From Symbiodinium natans (taxonomy: Eukaryota > Sar > Dinophyceae > Suessiales > Symbiodiniaceae), in assembly GCA_905221605.1 (NCBI GenBank), contig CAJNDS010001746.1, positions 124,001 through 188,000 of the forward strand: a stretch of DNA of 64,000 nt. The letters run 5' to 3'. The notes below the pieces were generated by a model, which was not told the DNA's origin, ran no database searches, and saw only the letters and a program-made list of their open reading frames with translations. Below, piece by piece: positions 44,400-56,210 of the stretch; within the stretch, counting starts at the first letter, position 1; every line of letters starts with the position of its first letter. The position numbers and the translations under genes are program-made.

Positions 44400-44610
44400 T
44401 TAAACCATTCTTTCACCAGTGGCCCCCAAAACAAGGCTGAAAGCCGAGCCGTACATCACGAAAACACTTGGAGTGAAGACGTGCCGCCCTGGTGCCCCAA
44501 GGGTCCTATGAGGTTTCGCAAATGGAAACCCGGCCTCGGCGAAGCTCCCGTCGAGCATAGCGAAACCCAAGTAGTGTCCTTTTCTGAGGAGGGGGGAGAA
44601 GCATGTCGCA
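44400..44610 (-). CDS. possible terminal exon, unassigned
   Basis: The minus-strand frame reads KGHYLGFAMLDGSFAEAGFP and GAPGRHVFTPSVFVMYGSAF and stops at 44400. Its composition is coding-like. It could be the last exon of gene H or of a separate gene, and no splice site could be confirmed. Confidence 0.25.
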
Positions 44611-45109
44611 GTGTATGAAGAGATGAACACATGTCATGTACCTTCTACATGTAAATGTGGTCGTGCCCTGTTCTCGGTCCACCCCACCCCGCCCCCCATT
44701 GTATCCCCCCCCACGGTACACGGTCTCCCCCTTTCCCCCCTTAAACAGTGGCTTGGACAGTGTAAGTCGTTGGGTGTAGATCATGGGGGGGGGATATTTA
44801 GGTCGCGGGCCCTGGAGCCCTACGTTTTTTGGTTCGATTTTCCCAGCGCCGCCCCCGTGGCGTGGAACATGCCCACACGCCCCTCCACCCTTGACCTTCC
44901 TCTTCAGCCCATGTTATTGGTGAGATTTCAATTCACCCCCCCCTCCCTCCCCCCATCCCCCTTTAATCCTGTTTGATGGTTGCCTGTCGCTTCAGGGCAC
45001 AACATGTTCCACACCACAGGGGGGGGGTTCAAACTTAAAACATGGGCTGAAGAGGAAGGGTTTGGGGGGCTGTCTCCACAGCTTCAGCCTCGCCCACGTT
45101 GGTCGCGAG

Positions 45110-45211
45110 CAACTTTAGCGCTTTCCAGGTCGTGTATAAAGAACTGCAGAAGCTCGCTCTTCAAAAGCACTCTCGGGCGCCCGGCTGTGCAAGAAGGTTT
45201 GAGGGCACCAC
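45110..45211 (-). CDS. gene H probable last synthase exon
   Basis: The frame reads WCPQTFLHS followed by ESAFEERASAVLYTTWKALK. W-C-P-(R)-x-F-L-H is a segment I associate with the C-termini of dinoflagellate RluA-like proteins. Whether the helix after it is coding is uncertain. Confidence 0.4.
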
Positions 45212-48200
45212 TCCTGGCCGAAAACATCACCGCCCCACCTTCCCCCGTGTCTCATGTTCCATGAGTCTCAGTGGTCCTTGTCTATCGCGAACTGCTCTTC
45301 CGAGCCGTACTTGCCATCGCCAACGAGCGTGTGCCCAGCGTGCGCCATGTGGATCCGAATCCTCAGGATGTCGCTGCTATGGAGCCAGGGAGACTTGATG
45401 TCCTAGGGCCTACTTGTTGGGATAAAGGATGTCCAGGATCCTGGCTGGTGACGTCTCCCGGTCAAGATGCGCACAGCAACAAGGCTCATCTCGGCCTCCG
45501 CACAAACAAACGCACGCATTCTTCTAACTTCTTTGTTGCTGCAACGAGAAGAAGGGTGCAGTTCAGGTTCCGCAGGTCGAACTCCCCATGAATGACCCAT
45601 TAAGGCAGAGCTCTCTCTCCATACGTTGGCTTTCTGCCCTTCTCCCTCGAAACTCCCTGTGGGCAACTGCCGCCAAACTCTGCACAATACGACTTAGAGA
45701 CGATAGGTGTGAAGTCACTCGATGACTCGAGGATCCCTCGCTCTTGGCGCCCAGGGCAAGGGCCGATTTCGCCCGAGAGTGGGGTGTAGGAAGGCAAAAA
45801 ACTCCAGTGCCCAGTCGATCTACAGAAGATTACCTATTTAACATTAAGACAGAGAGAGACATCACTACCAGAAGAGAGGTCGTCGGGGGATTAGGGGGTG
45901 AGAGAAGGGTCAGCTCCGGGACGCGGCGCCGGTAAGAAAGTACTTAAGCACTTACTTTATAAAGAGGCCCCATTGAAGGGGGGGGGGGGGGCCCACAAGA
46001 GGTGGTGGGGCCACTGGGTTCCCGGCTCCGCTTCCGCTGTGCGCATGGGCGAGGACCTTCACCTCTTCGCACTCACCAGGCAGGAAAAGGATCTCAAAAT
46101 TGAATATGATTTGAGATTGCTCAGAATTTGCTCATATTAGGTTGCTCGTGTGGTTGGTTGCAAGTCATCCTTCTTTCCTGATGAGGAGGTATCCTTGAGC
46201 CACGAGCCCGAAGACACGGAGTCTCGCAAAGGGTTGCCGCCATCAAGGTTTCCGCCGACGCGAGGACTCATGGCCAGACACGAGGCTCGAAGACGATCGC
46301 GAGACAGCACGATGGAAGGCACCATTGTCATCGTTTGCGGACCCCTGGATCATTCGCCTCATTTCCTCACCCCGAGACGAACCAAGGATCGCAAAACGAG
46401 GGCAACCCCGACTCGCCACATCCCCAAGCTGCCGACCCGCAACGAGAACCCGCTGCTGCACATCTGGGACCAAGCAAGAATAAAATAACCTCCTCATCTC
46501 CTCTGTTCACACCGGGTGCCTGCGTCACCGAGGGCTTTCCGTAGTGGCGCACCTCGTGCAGCATTCACAATGCCCCAAAAAGCCTTGAGACAGCTTCTCA
46601 AGGCGAGCTGGGCTAAGATGTGATTCATTGCGATTCCTTCGCGGATTCCTGATACCTGGTAGGAGGGAAGTGTGCACGCAAAGTGGGGCGCTTTGGAGAG
46701 CTCTACTCGTGGGCCGCAGAGACAGCACGGAGACTCAGAATGGGCTGCCGGGCTTCGCTGGGTAGCCGCGTTCCCTCGGCCTGTGGAAACACAAAAGAAA
46801 GAGAACCCAGAAGAGAAGCAGATCTCAAACATCATGTAACATGCAGTATTGCTGCAGTATTCAATAACTGGTTGTGTTGTAACTGGTCCAAGGACGATGC
46901 ATTTTTCTGTGGCATTTCCACGTGCACTCCACTTGCACAGCGGGATCCCGGCCCAATAGAGTGGTGCTGCAATCATCTCTTTTGCAGCGGGGACCTGTGC
47001 AAAGACCGTTGATCAAACGCCGACTCCCTCTCGGCAACTGGGGCAAGCACCCAGCCGTGGCACAGGATGATGTAATCACGGACCTTACACCAGGTCTCCC
47101 CATGTCGCCCCCCCTCCCCCTGCCCCCCCCCCATTCAGTTGCCTGGCCGTCTGAACCGTTAATGGTGGCTCAGCGGCCACCTGTCCCGAGTTCATCTGCA
47201 ACAGCAGGTCGTAGTACGCCTGGCAAGAGCCCAAGGAGACCGGGCCTCGGGGGCTGCAGGGAGCTACGGACGCTCCGTTGCAGGTTTTAAGTGACGGCCT
47301 CGTAGGTCTTTGCGACGAGGATCAGCCCGGAGCAGGGCGCGTCGAGGCGGTGCAGGAAGCCGCATCCTGCTTCCTGAGGCCCCATCAGTGTCCGGCAGTG
47401 AGATCTGCTGGAAGGTTGAGAGACCGTTGATTATGCTACCGTTGATTATGCTTCTGGGCCTTCCTCGCCCTTCCTCGCCCTTCCTCGGGCGGGCACTGGA
47501 TCAGCCAGGATTGGCCAGCGTTCGGGAGACAGCAGCTGGTGGACGAAGCTCCTGGGCTAATGGGGACCAAGATGCGCGCTGGTGAAAGAAAACATGCGCC
47601 CCCAACTCTGCAAAGTTTCGTCAGCCGGCGTGGCTCCCCCAACTTCGGTTCAGTGCCGAGCTTGTCCTGGTCCACCTCCGCGCAAGGCCGCCGAGAAGCG
47701 GAACCGTGCCCAATCCTCCCTTCCGAACGCCTGCCATCCTGGGGGCTTGTGGATCACCAGGCAATCCCGCTCATGCAGGGCCTCTGCAAGGTTCGCCCCG
47801 AAGGTCGGACACAGCGAGGGAGGACTGAGGAGAGCTCGGGAGACTCATGGGCCAGGGCGCCGGCCACGACGGGCACGGGGACCTCCTTCGCGTGAGATTC
47901 AGCGCGCGTCACACGAACTAAAGCTCCGCAAGACTGCAAACAAGCTCAACATACTGAGAAGGCTCCTTCGTCCATCGGTCCGCCGGACACTCGGGGATGC
48001 ATCTTCCCTGCAGAGGGGCGGACTTCTGCGGACTCTGCTCTGTGCTCACTATGTGCTCTCTCTCAGCGCCTGGGTTGTTTGGTCCATCCGACGTCCCAGC
48101 TCTCGAAGCTTCGGCTTGACCTGCGCGTCCAATGGAACTGGCGTCGGAAGCCTCTGCGACGAGCACTGGCATTGGCCTCCGCCACCAACTGCTCCGCTTC

Positions 48201-51200
48201 GGCACCGTGCGCAAAATGCTGCGCCCATATGACGCCGAGGGTATTCCTGCGAAACACCGAAAAACCTGCACGCAAAGGACGAACCACGAATCTACGATTT
48301 CCACCAAAAGCATGGACTCTGCTTTCCAAGGTGGCAATCCACTTAGAGCGAATGCGTGTAAGATGCTTCTCTCAGCGTCCTGACGATGTCGGTGACAGCT
48401 GCTTCGCTCAAGGAGTTCGTGTCTGCGGCCTCAGAGACTGAATTGAATACTGGGGACCGGGGACCCCTGTTAAAATCTTCAGCCCACTCGGGATTCAGCA
48501 GGCCCCCCCCCCCCCAACTTCCCCCCACTTCCTCCTGAATGTGAGCCCTTCAAAAATGTTCCGAGCTCGCCGGCGTCGATGCGCTGGGTCAGCTCGCGGG
48601 CCAAGAGGTCGAAGACCTCCAGGCCGGACCGAGCCAAATTCCCTCAAAACTTCGCGCTCCCGGATTCCCCAAGTTCCCCACCCAGCTGACTGAACTTTCC
48701 TCTCTGCTCGCCTGGATCTTGGAGCCGAGGACCGCAGAAGCCCAGACCAGGTTCGAGAGGCCCTGCCTTTTTTGCGAGATGTTCTTTTTTAGCCCCCACC
48801 CGCCCCCCCCCCCCCCTCATTTCCTCTGTTGTCCGAGTCCCGTGTTTCTTTTCCTTTTGGCGGCAAAGACCTGTACTGCTCATCCACCATAGACGAAGAC
48901 ACGCTGCTTCGTTTACGCAGCTTATGGCGCTCGATGTCACAAGCATCTCTGCGAATTTGCTTGAAAGAAGCGAGCTCACTGAACGAGCATTACCGCAAAC
49001 GATTCGCCGAGATAAGTGGTAGGTCTGCATAAACCTCCGTAGCTCGTCGTGCCCCACATGGCCATATATCTTCCATGACTCATCCGATCATCCAAAAGAC
49101 AAGTCGTGCCAGGGTGGCAAGTTGAAATCGGAGACGCGCTTTGCAGCTTCGGCAGCGACCTTCGAGTCATGAAACAGCGAAGAGGAGAGAAACTCGCTGG
49201 GACCCTTCTGGGTTCCCCAATTACGGTTGCTGTTGCTTAGCCGCCCACCCCATCCAAAAGTCCTCCTGGACTTGCAGAGACACCTTGGCAGAGGCGATTT
49301 CTGGGTCAAAGCAAAGCCAGACCGCTTATTTGACTGCTCTTCAACCTCTCCTAAGAGCATCAGGAGCCGCAAGACAAGCTGCATGTTTTTTGCTTTTTGT
49401 TGGGGCCTTTCGGGTTCCACCCGACCTCAGGACACCTCGACTCACAAGAAGCGGACAGAGGCCAGAGCCGAGAGCTTCAAAAGCTTCGTAAGCGCGCGGC
49501 TCAGGGAAGCAAAGGCCCAGGCGAAGTTGCACCTCAGAGCGAGATAGAGCGGGCCATACTTTGAAATGCCAGTCGCATTTGTGCACACAAACACCAAACA
49601 CGTACACAAAGACTTGTCTACGCATGCATGAGGGAGAGTCACATACGCAAATACAAACACACACGCGAAAAAACACAGTACATGCACACTGCACACATCC
49701 AAGATCAGTATGTCAAAACAACCCACATACATCATACATACATACATACATGAGCAGCCGCAAAAAATCTTATGTAAATGCTAATTAAAAAATCATGGGG
49801 TATCGCTTTTGGGGGGGGCCCTATCGCTTTATGGGACTTTAACTCAATGTTGCTACGAAAACCTATCGCTTTACTGCATATGAGACCCGAAACCTGCAAC
49901 CCTACCGTGAAAACTCTTGAATTCCTAAACCCGTTCCTTTCTTCAGGACCTATAAACAAATCCATATCCTAAACCTCGAACCCTCAACCTGGGCCAGGGC
50001 CTTTGCCCAGCTCTTCGGGTGGCCAAATGGGTATCGTAGGGTTATCGCTTTGAGTATCGCTCTGGAATAACACCCAGCCTCGCATTGTTGCAGAACGACT
50101 TCTAGGTTCAAGATTCAGGGTATCGCTTTTGGGGGGGGCCTATCGCTTTCCGAGGTTTCAGGCATGACATAAGGTTATTATCTCCGCCACAAGAAACCTC
50201 CTGCAACGTAATAAATGCGGTCGCTCACATACATACATACATACATACATACATACATACATACATACATACAAAGAAAAATACATATACGAGTACACGT
50301 ATAGACTATACACTCGGGAGGTGCGAGGGAAGAGCGTGTGTGTCTGCGGGCCCCTAGCTCCAACTCGGAAGGGGTTTCACCTACGCCGTCAAATTTTCCT
50401 CAGAGCACGGCGTGCTATGATCTAGCCCATCCAGGTGACTCTTCACGCCCGTGACATCAAAGCAGTACCCTGTAACCGTGACTGTCCAGCTTCGGAGGCT
50501 TGAGGGTTGAGGGCTCCGCACACATCTCTTGCTGGCTTTGTAAATTGCAGGGAGTTTAGGGCAATTATCACACGACATCTTCTTTCAGGGCTTCCGGCTA
50601 CCACGCCCCTCTTTAGGTCTAGGGTTTGGATGCCGCGGCAGCGTTTCGGGATGTTTCGGGTTTTGAATGCTTCGGGGTTTCGATTTTTGATTCGGATCTC
50701 CAGGTTGTAGCTTTAGAGCCATTCTTGGGTAGATCAGTTTTCGGGCTTAGTCCGTATACGGTTTAGCGGGTTTAGGGTCTAGCAACCCCCCAAAAGCGAC
50801 GAAGAACAGTCGGACAACACCTGCTCCGTGTGAGGATGCCACCGTTTAGCAGCTTTGCAAGTCTCCGGAACCAAATGGCGTCTTATTAACAGTGCAGCCA
50901 GGCAGCAGGTTCTGGGGCGTGAACTCCTCGAGCCTCGGGACAACTCAACAAACTTAAGAACAGGAGGGACAAAACGGCGAGGGTAAAGGGCACTGGAGGT
51001 ACGAGCTATACTATCATTGTATTCTACTAGTGTTGAAGGACCCAATTGGGCGCGCAGCCTTTGCTCGGCGGCGGCTGCCAGTGCGACGAAAAGCTCCGGT
51101 GCCTCCTTGAGAGAAGCACCGAAGAGAGAGGACACCAATTCCAATGTTCTAGTATTGTACTAATATGTCATAAGTTGAACTATTCTCGTTTTTTATCGCA

Positions 51201-53155
51201 GGAGGAGTTGCATCCCAGAGAAACAGACTCGTTACAGCTCGGCCCGGTACAATGCCGGTCTTTGCGAACGCCCAGGCCAGGTTCGACCTTCGCAACGTAT
51301 CGGCCGACCCTGTGCATACAGAGCGTGCAAAGCCTCCGCTTCAGCCACAAAGACATGCGAGTGCCACACATCTCTTGGACCTTGAAGGTCTCCAGTTTAG
51401 GTCGTGCGGTCTCGGCAACCTTTGGAATGAAATGTGACTCTGCGTGGTGGGGAGCAAGGGAACACGAGGGAACACGGGTCACCAAGGGTTGTTCTCTCAC
51501 CGCACCACTATCGTACCACCACACAAAATGGAAGCTGCGAGCACCCACCCTCGACCCTCCCAAACCCTCCGCTTCTTGGGGGGTTCGCCCCGGGCGCCGC
51601 ACTGCGTGGAAGAGCGCCTCCATCTTTCCTCGAAAGGCCCGCTCCTCCTGCGGCGTCTAAGAGCCCCTACGAGTTTCTACAAGCCCGAGAGTCGAAGCCT
51701 ATACTTGTCGTAAAAGGAATCAGTTAAAGTCATTAGGCCTTGAACGCCTTGAGCTGGGTGCCCCGGCAGCACTGCGATGGGAGCTCCGGCTGGTCAGTGG
51801 CTCCGCAGCCGAGGCATAGGCCCAGGCCAGGTTCGCCAGGCCCTGGAGCTGCAAACTTCGTGCAGCGACTGTTGTGCGTTCCCCACATTCTTGGACATTC
51901 TCTGCAGGTCCTCCCTCTGGACTCTCGAGCATACCCCGCACCCCGCGTTTCGCCTTTCCTTTCCCGTGGCCACGCCTGCGCGCTGAAGGCCTGAACGAGC
52001 TGCTTGCAAAGCATAATCACTTTTGGCCTGATCATGTATGCCCTGGGCTTTCATATTTTCACTCTCTCTCACTCCCCTCCAATGGCGCAGCTCACAGCTC
52101 AACAGAGCTCAACCGTCCGATTCGCTCTCACGTCGCTTTTCACGTGAGTGGGAGCGCCTCCAGGCGGAGCTGGGCCACCGGAGCCAGTTGCCGCAGCAGC
52201 AGCAGAAGCCCACGGCCTGAGGCGCTGGAAGCGCCGCTTGCAGCGGCGGTTGAAGCGGCGCCGGAGGCGGAGCCCTGGAGGCTCTGCGTCCCAGGCCCTG
52301 GCCGAGATCCGCCCCCCGAGGCTCCGGGAGGCCGGCGGCGGTCCTGTTCCGCAGAAGCATTCGACAAAGCGTTTCTGCATGTTTCCGCAAAACGGACCTG
52401 GTGTGGGCAGATCGGTGGCAACAGGACTCCAGAGTCTGCCTCTCCTTGTCTTGCGCCCAAAGCCGTGCTGCCGCCCAGGCGGCGTTGGCGACGTCGTGCG
52501 CGTTGGCCTCTGCGGCCTGAAGGGATCTGCACGAAGGCACTTCGTAATTAACCAAATAAAATGCCTTGCGGTGAACCCCTTGAAGCTGCTATGACATTGG
52601 TCCTGTCACTCGTGTTGGATCTGAACCGCTTTGGCCGCCCGTTGCCTGATGGCGGAGGAGCGCCGCGGCTCGCCTTGCGAGCTTGAAGATGGGCCCCTGG
52701 CTGCGTTCACGCCGCGGAGCATTCTGCAAGGCGTCGTTGATGTAGGTCAGGGCTACAAGGATGTTGCTGAGACCGCGCGGGGCAACATCACCTTGATTCA
52801 GGTGGGTGTCCACCAGCGCAACAACAGCGCACACATCCGGCACCTCTGGATTTGCCCCCTTGAGCTTGCCAACTTTCCAAAGACACGTGATGGCATGAAT
52901 CGCATCGAGTCTCTCTTTGTGGGTCTTGATGATCTTCAGAATGTCCCGGGAAGTCGATGTCTGATTGATCAACAGCGTCAGCTCCTTCTTGGAAGGCTTG
53001 GCGCGCCAACGCGGTGGGAGCTGCGTGAGTCCGGAGAACCATCTCCGGCACAGCGGCTCCAAGGGCTGCAAGGGGTGCAAGCTCCGGACAGGCCATCGGC
53101 AAAACATTGCGACATTGCTGCGGCGATGGATGGCACTTTGGAGAACGTCCAACAC
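45185..53155 (-). CDS. gene H: HPR/OPR-type helical repeats fused to RluA-family pseudouridine synthase
   Basis: A long minus-strand exon chain. N-terminal exon ~52640-53155; repeat exons with the N-L-A-W-A-F/Y-A signature at 52460-52516, 51810-51833, 51254-51283, 49501-49528 and 48550-48640; synthase exons from 47805 to 45185. NLAWAFA repeats are typical of the heptatricopeptide/octotricopeptide RNA-binding proteins of organelles in alveolates and algae. The C-terminal part has all RluA-family motifs. The N-terminus (from an ATG at ~53107) is rich in Arg, Trp, Ser and Leu with one acidic residue, like a mitochondrial presequence, and has no signal peptide. Inference: an organelle protein whose repeats bind rRNA or mRNA and whose synthase domain isomerises uridine. 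Several exons, especially 46-47.0 and 49-52 kb, are missing from the chain. Confidence 0.65.
45275..45361 (-). CDS. gene H exon: RluA C-terminal motif, part 2
   Basis: The frame reads IRIHMAHAGHTLVGDGKYGS then EEQFAID. It matches the family's QIRxHxxxxGHPIxGDxxYG ending. The exon continues to about DKDH before the frame loses sense. Confidence 0.75.
45446..45495 (-). CDS. gene H exon: RluA C-terminal motif, part 1
   Basis: The frame reads MSLVAVRILTGRRHQ, matching the conserved (L/V)xVxxxTGRxHQIRxH segment. It is interrupted inside the HQ|IR codon boundary by a GC-AG intron (CACCA|GCCAGG ... CCTGAG|GATTCG, 45362-45445, 84 nt). Confidence 0.75.
46990..47083 (-). CDS. gene H exon: synthase core strand
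   Basis: The frame begins VRDYIILCHGWVLAPVAERE after the acceptor TGTAAG|GTCCGT. It corresponds to the family's (K/R)xYxALVxG segment. The 3' edge is not fixed. The next synthase exon recognised is at 45.49 kb, so about 1.5 kb of exon/intron sequence is unresolved. Confidence 0.65.
47181..47219 (-). CDS. gene H micro-exon between two short introns
   Basis: A 39-nt exon, AYYDLLLQMNSGQ, lies between a GC-AG intron (47220-47298) and a GT-AG intron (47084-47180, 97 nt). All three pieces join in frame to give KTYEAYYDLLLQMNSGQ then VRDYIILCHGW, the expected order for the family (KTYxAxxxLxxQxxxGxxxRxYxxLxxG). Confidence 0.75.
47299..47375 (-). CDS. gene H exon: RluA catalytic motif
   Basis: The frame reads CGFLHRLDAPCSGLILVAKT then YE. 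HRLDxxTSGLLLxAK is the catalytic signature of RluA-family pseudouridine synthases, with the Asp as the nucleophile. Here HRLD is intact and the T of TSG is a Cys. The exon ends at TACGAG|GCCGTC (GC donor, intron 47220-47298, 79 nt). Confidence 0.8.
47730..47805 (-). CDS. gene H exon: RluA motif I
   Basis: The frame reads FGANLAEALHERDCLVIHKP then PGW. RluA-family synthases open with a conserved (I/V).(V/I).KP.G(W/L) segment, which this matches. The exon edges are not fixed, and the reading frame upstream in 47.81-47.94 kb is ambiguous. Confidence 0.6.
48550..49530 (-). CDS. gene H further repeat exons
   Basis: At 49480-49530 the frame reads NFAWAFASLSRALTKLL. At ~49340-49400 it reads MQLVLRLLMLLGEVEE-like helix, and at ~49090-49190 SSLFHDSKVAAEAAKRVSDF. 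At 48550-48640 it reads NLARSGLEVFDLLARELTQR and IDAGELGTF, which matches the second helix of the same repeat type. Exon edges are approximate. Confidence 0.45.
49797..50273. repeat. TATCGCTTT dispersed repeats and (ATAC)n
   Basis: GGGTATCGCTTTTGGGGGGG with CCTATCGCTTT occurs at 49797-49832 and again at 50118-50149, with single TATCGCTTT words between (49861, 50043). A tetranucleotide ATAC run occupies 50227-50273 and another short one 49736-49750. It lies inside the presumed intron region of gene H. Confidence 0.8.
51240..52516 (-). CDS. gene H repeat exons
   Basis: Three separate exons carry the repeat signature. At 52440-52516 the frame reads AAEANAHDVANAAWAAARLW and starts right after a TTCAG acceptor. 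At ~51750-51850 it reads LQGLANLAWAYASAAEPL after TTTGCAG. At ~51200-51295 it reads RSNLAWAFAKTGIVPG. All are on the minus strand in the order expected. The intervening Ala-rich GC-rich stretch at 52.15-52.4 kb may also be coding, but its frame is unclear. Confidence 0.6.
52640..53155 (-). CDS. gene H exon 1: presequence and first helical repeats
   Basis: The frame contains FCRWPVRSLHPLQPLEPLCR, then RDILKIIKTHKERLDAIHAI, CLWKVGKLKG and RGLSNILVALTYINDALQNA. The paired-helix pattern with ...AI..LWKVGKL and ..LSNILVALTYI.. is that of HPR/RAP-family organelle proteins. Two ATGs are possible (53155 and ~53107); the second gives the cleaner presequence. The donor lies near the end of GGQS and is not fixed. 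Confidence 0.6.
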
Positions 53156-55975
53156 CTACGAGCATTTACAATGCTAAAAACCATGAGCGTCCTCCCTACA
53201 TCTTTGGAGGTGTGCCGTTCTCCCAGTTGCCATCTGTATCGCTGTATCACTGTATCAACTACGACCTAATCTGACAATGGGCCTCAAGAAGGCACGCAAT
53301 CAGTCGTTCGAGCCTCCTGTGCCATGAACAGACTGTCTCCCGAATTCTGTCCACACGGTTAGTCGCTGCCCACTGTTCGGATACAGAAAATTCATGCCTT
53401 CAGAAGGACCTTCAGAAGGATGGTTGGCACAGATGCGCTGAAAAAATCGCCTCGGCTTCTGCCGAAAACGTCTGAAGCAAGCAGACCCGGATCGGGCCTC
53501 CTTCCCCCTAACCCAACCCTTCCCCCCATGCTGAAACTGGCCTGGCAGTTTCTCGCGAACCCCCCCCCCCCGAAAACCCCCCCGAAAATCGTTTACATTT
53601 CTTCTTCTCCCATGTCAAATCAAGGCTTTTCATCAGCATGTCATCCACATTACACATCCTTCATCCTGGCCTTTGGGTCTGCCACACTGCACATCGAATT
53701 CCAAAGCCCATGCACAAACATAAGTAGCATGAGTCTTGCTTGAAGCTCTTGTTTGCCCGTCCTCCATAACAATAAATTTTGACCAGTCATTAAACATGTG
53801 TTGGTTTTGCTGGTGTTTTATGTATACAGTGATTCGTTTGTGTAGTGGTGAGGGCCAGAGGGTGAGCAATTATAATCAAATTATGATAACAAACAGTAGA
53901 TGATCACAAGTGGACCACATTAATTAAACAAAATTGATGGTACTTTGTTTGCATGAGTTGCACAAGCACCAGCACAAGAACCATCATAAAAACCAACACA
54001 AGCACCAACACAACCAACACAAGAATCAACACAAGAACCAAAACAAACACCAACACAAGAACCAACACAGCACCTACACAAGAAACAACACAAGAACCAA
54101 GATAAGTCTGACAACTATATAACACAGCATGTTTAATATACTGTGGTATGCATTACATATACATATATTACAAATATCACTCATGAAAAACACATACAAA
54201 AAACATAGAACATTTGTCATAATGTTTCCATTTCATGTCCAAATCCAAATTCATATAAACTCTTACAAACACATGCAACATGAAATTCTACAACATCACA
54301 TCTCCAAATTATAGCGTTACTTGGCTGTTTATAGTCAATGCTAGTAAAAGAAAGTCGAGTGAAACTACAGTTTGGGACAGCCCAGCGCGAGGACGACATC
54401 GCACTTCTTTGGCCCAAGTAAAAAGAGTGCTTCTGTAGCCTTCGCTTTCCCTACTTTAACTGGTTAACAGCCTCACTTTTCACGCGCTTCTGCGGTCTGT
54501 GTAGAGCGTTAAATCCTCTTCCGAACCATAGTGCCGCGACTGGAAGTCATTGAAATCGGTGCGCCGTAGGTCTACCCGACAGACCTGCCCTCAAACTTTC
54601 CACATGGTCATCCCCTGTAGCTAAGAGCCACGCTATAGTCGAGAGCATCACCTCTTCTGGCTGCATTGCGTGTTCTTTGCAAACACATTAAAACTGCAAT
54701 CTACACTGACTGGAGTTCGCCCCACGCGACCCAGATTGCATCATCCACAGCCCCCTGCCCGAGTTCAGGGTGTTCTGGCTGGAGATCGCACTCCGCGAAC
54801 CAGTGTAAAGACGGCTGGGGCGCCTTCCTGAGTTCAGGGCGTTCGGGGCCGGGATTGGAAGTGCCAGCACCCGCTGCCCTCTTAGCCACCTCCGCACATC
54901 CGCGGCATTGCCCAGCCAGTCGGTGTGACAGTCACCGTGTTGGTTTCAGTCACCATTTGCATTTGGCAAAGGGTCTGAGGCCAGCTTCACGCAGCCGCAG
55001 GGGCCACGGGGGGATAGGGGTTTAGGCGAGCTTCGCGCTGCCATGGTTAGATTTTGACAGTAGGCCCTTCTAGTTTCTTGCATACATTTCTCTTCTGGAA
55101 CTACCCGTGAAGAAACCGTATTCAGGTCAGATTCTAGAGAAGAGAGCGCTTCTTGTTCACTCGTGACTCGATATCCAAGGTTTGGTTCGCTGCGTTCACA
55201 CGTGCACACATGAAGATCATGCGCTTGGTCTAGATTATTGACTGTGTTCACGCTGTTCTCTTCGCAATAAGAATAAAGAGAGAGGACTGAGTATCAATAT
55301 TGCAATGAAGCGCATGGGATCTGCGTGTCCTATTTTGCGGCGGCTCCGCCTGTTACAGTTACGACATCACAGATGGAGACCCTGCCACGCTTGCATTTTG
55401 GACGGGGTCGACGGCGCCCGGTCTGGAAGCTGGCTCATCCTCATCATCGGCCTGATGCATCGCTTGATGCATGAACTTTTGCAGCATAGGGTTTAGTGCT
55501 TTTGTTCAGGGTTGGAACCCTTAGCGAAGTACTGCGCACGGGATTCGCCAAAACTAGCGTCGTTGCGACCTCCCATCACATACATGGCTACGGTGATCTC
55601 CGATGGCTACGGCAGCTACGGAACCGCGGAACGGATTTGAGGAGTGCCTCCTGGTGGAATCAGGGCTGAGGTGACCAGCTTGCCTGTCCACGTTGGCCTC
55701 CGGGTTCACAGCCATGAGTCATATGAGCCATGCTCCACATATGGACATCGGTAGTAGCAACTGAATATTTCCCTCATGCAAATTGGGACCTTAATCCTCC
55801 TAGTTGAGGTTGCCCAAGTGTGAACGCGTCCAAGGCTTGAAATCGACGACTGGCAGCGACCCGCAATTCATGAGGAATCGAGGGGATAGTCAAACAGGCA
55901 AATCTTTGTTGTGATCTGGCAGCATCAATCAACCAGGAGAGTCTTCACGGCATGCTCCGGCAAAAGTTGCACAAC
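53156..55975. other. no supported gene; ACCAACACAAGA minisatellite
   Basis: At 53970-54105 the plus strand is a 12-bp-based minisatellite (ACCAACACAAGA and variants). It is open in several frames, giving Asn/Lys/His/Gln repeats on the plus strand and Val/Leu/Gly/Ser repeats on the minus. The rest of the stretch shows no exon. Confidence 0.55.
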
Positions 55976-56210
55976 CTCCTCAACATGGTGCCGTGATTTT
56001 CAATGTCAAACTATGGTGTCTGTCACCGCTGCGAGCGAATGCATCGACATGCAAGCAATCAAGCTTACAACTTTGTCTTCCAGTGAAGTGGGGCCCCATC
56101 TGCATGTCAGCCAACAGCACTTCGCTTCGAAAACCAAGGCTGACAATCCTGCGTGCCGTAGGCAGTGGGAACCGGATAAAGACGTAGCTGTTCTCAGGAC
56201 CTACTTTTCT
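55976..56210 (-). CDS. possible isolated exon
   Basis: The frame reads ENSYVFIRFPLPTARRIVSL, then GFRSEVLLADMQMGPHFTGR. Its composition is coding-like and it lies on the same strand as the other genes. There is no family match, and splice edges are not determined. Confidence 0.25.

Noticed and set aside
43596..44403. Overlapping frames above 200 residues on both strands at 43.6-44.4 kb
   Set aside because: They oppose each other, show no domain or leader, and include degenerate telomere-like sequence.
53904..54125. Val/Leu-rich membrane-like frames at 53.9-54.1 kb
   Set aside because: They follow a 12-bp minisatellite that is open in several frames on both strands.
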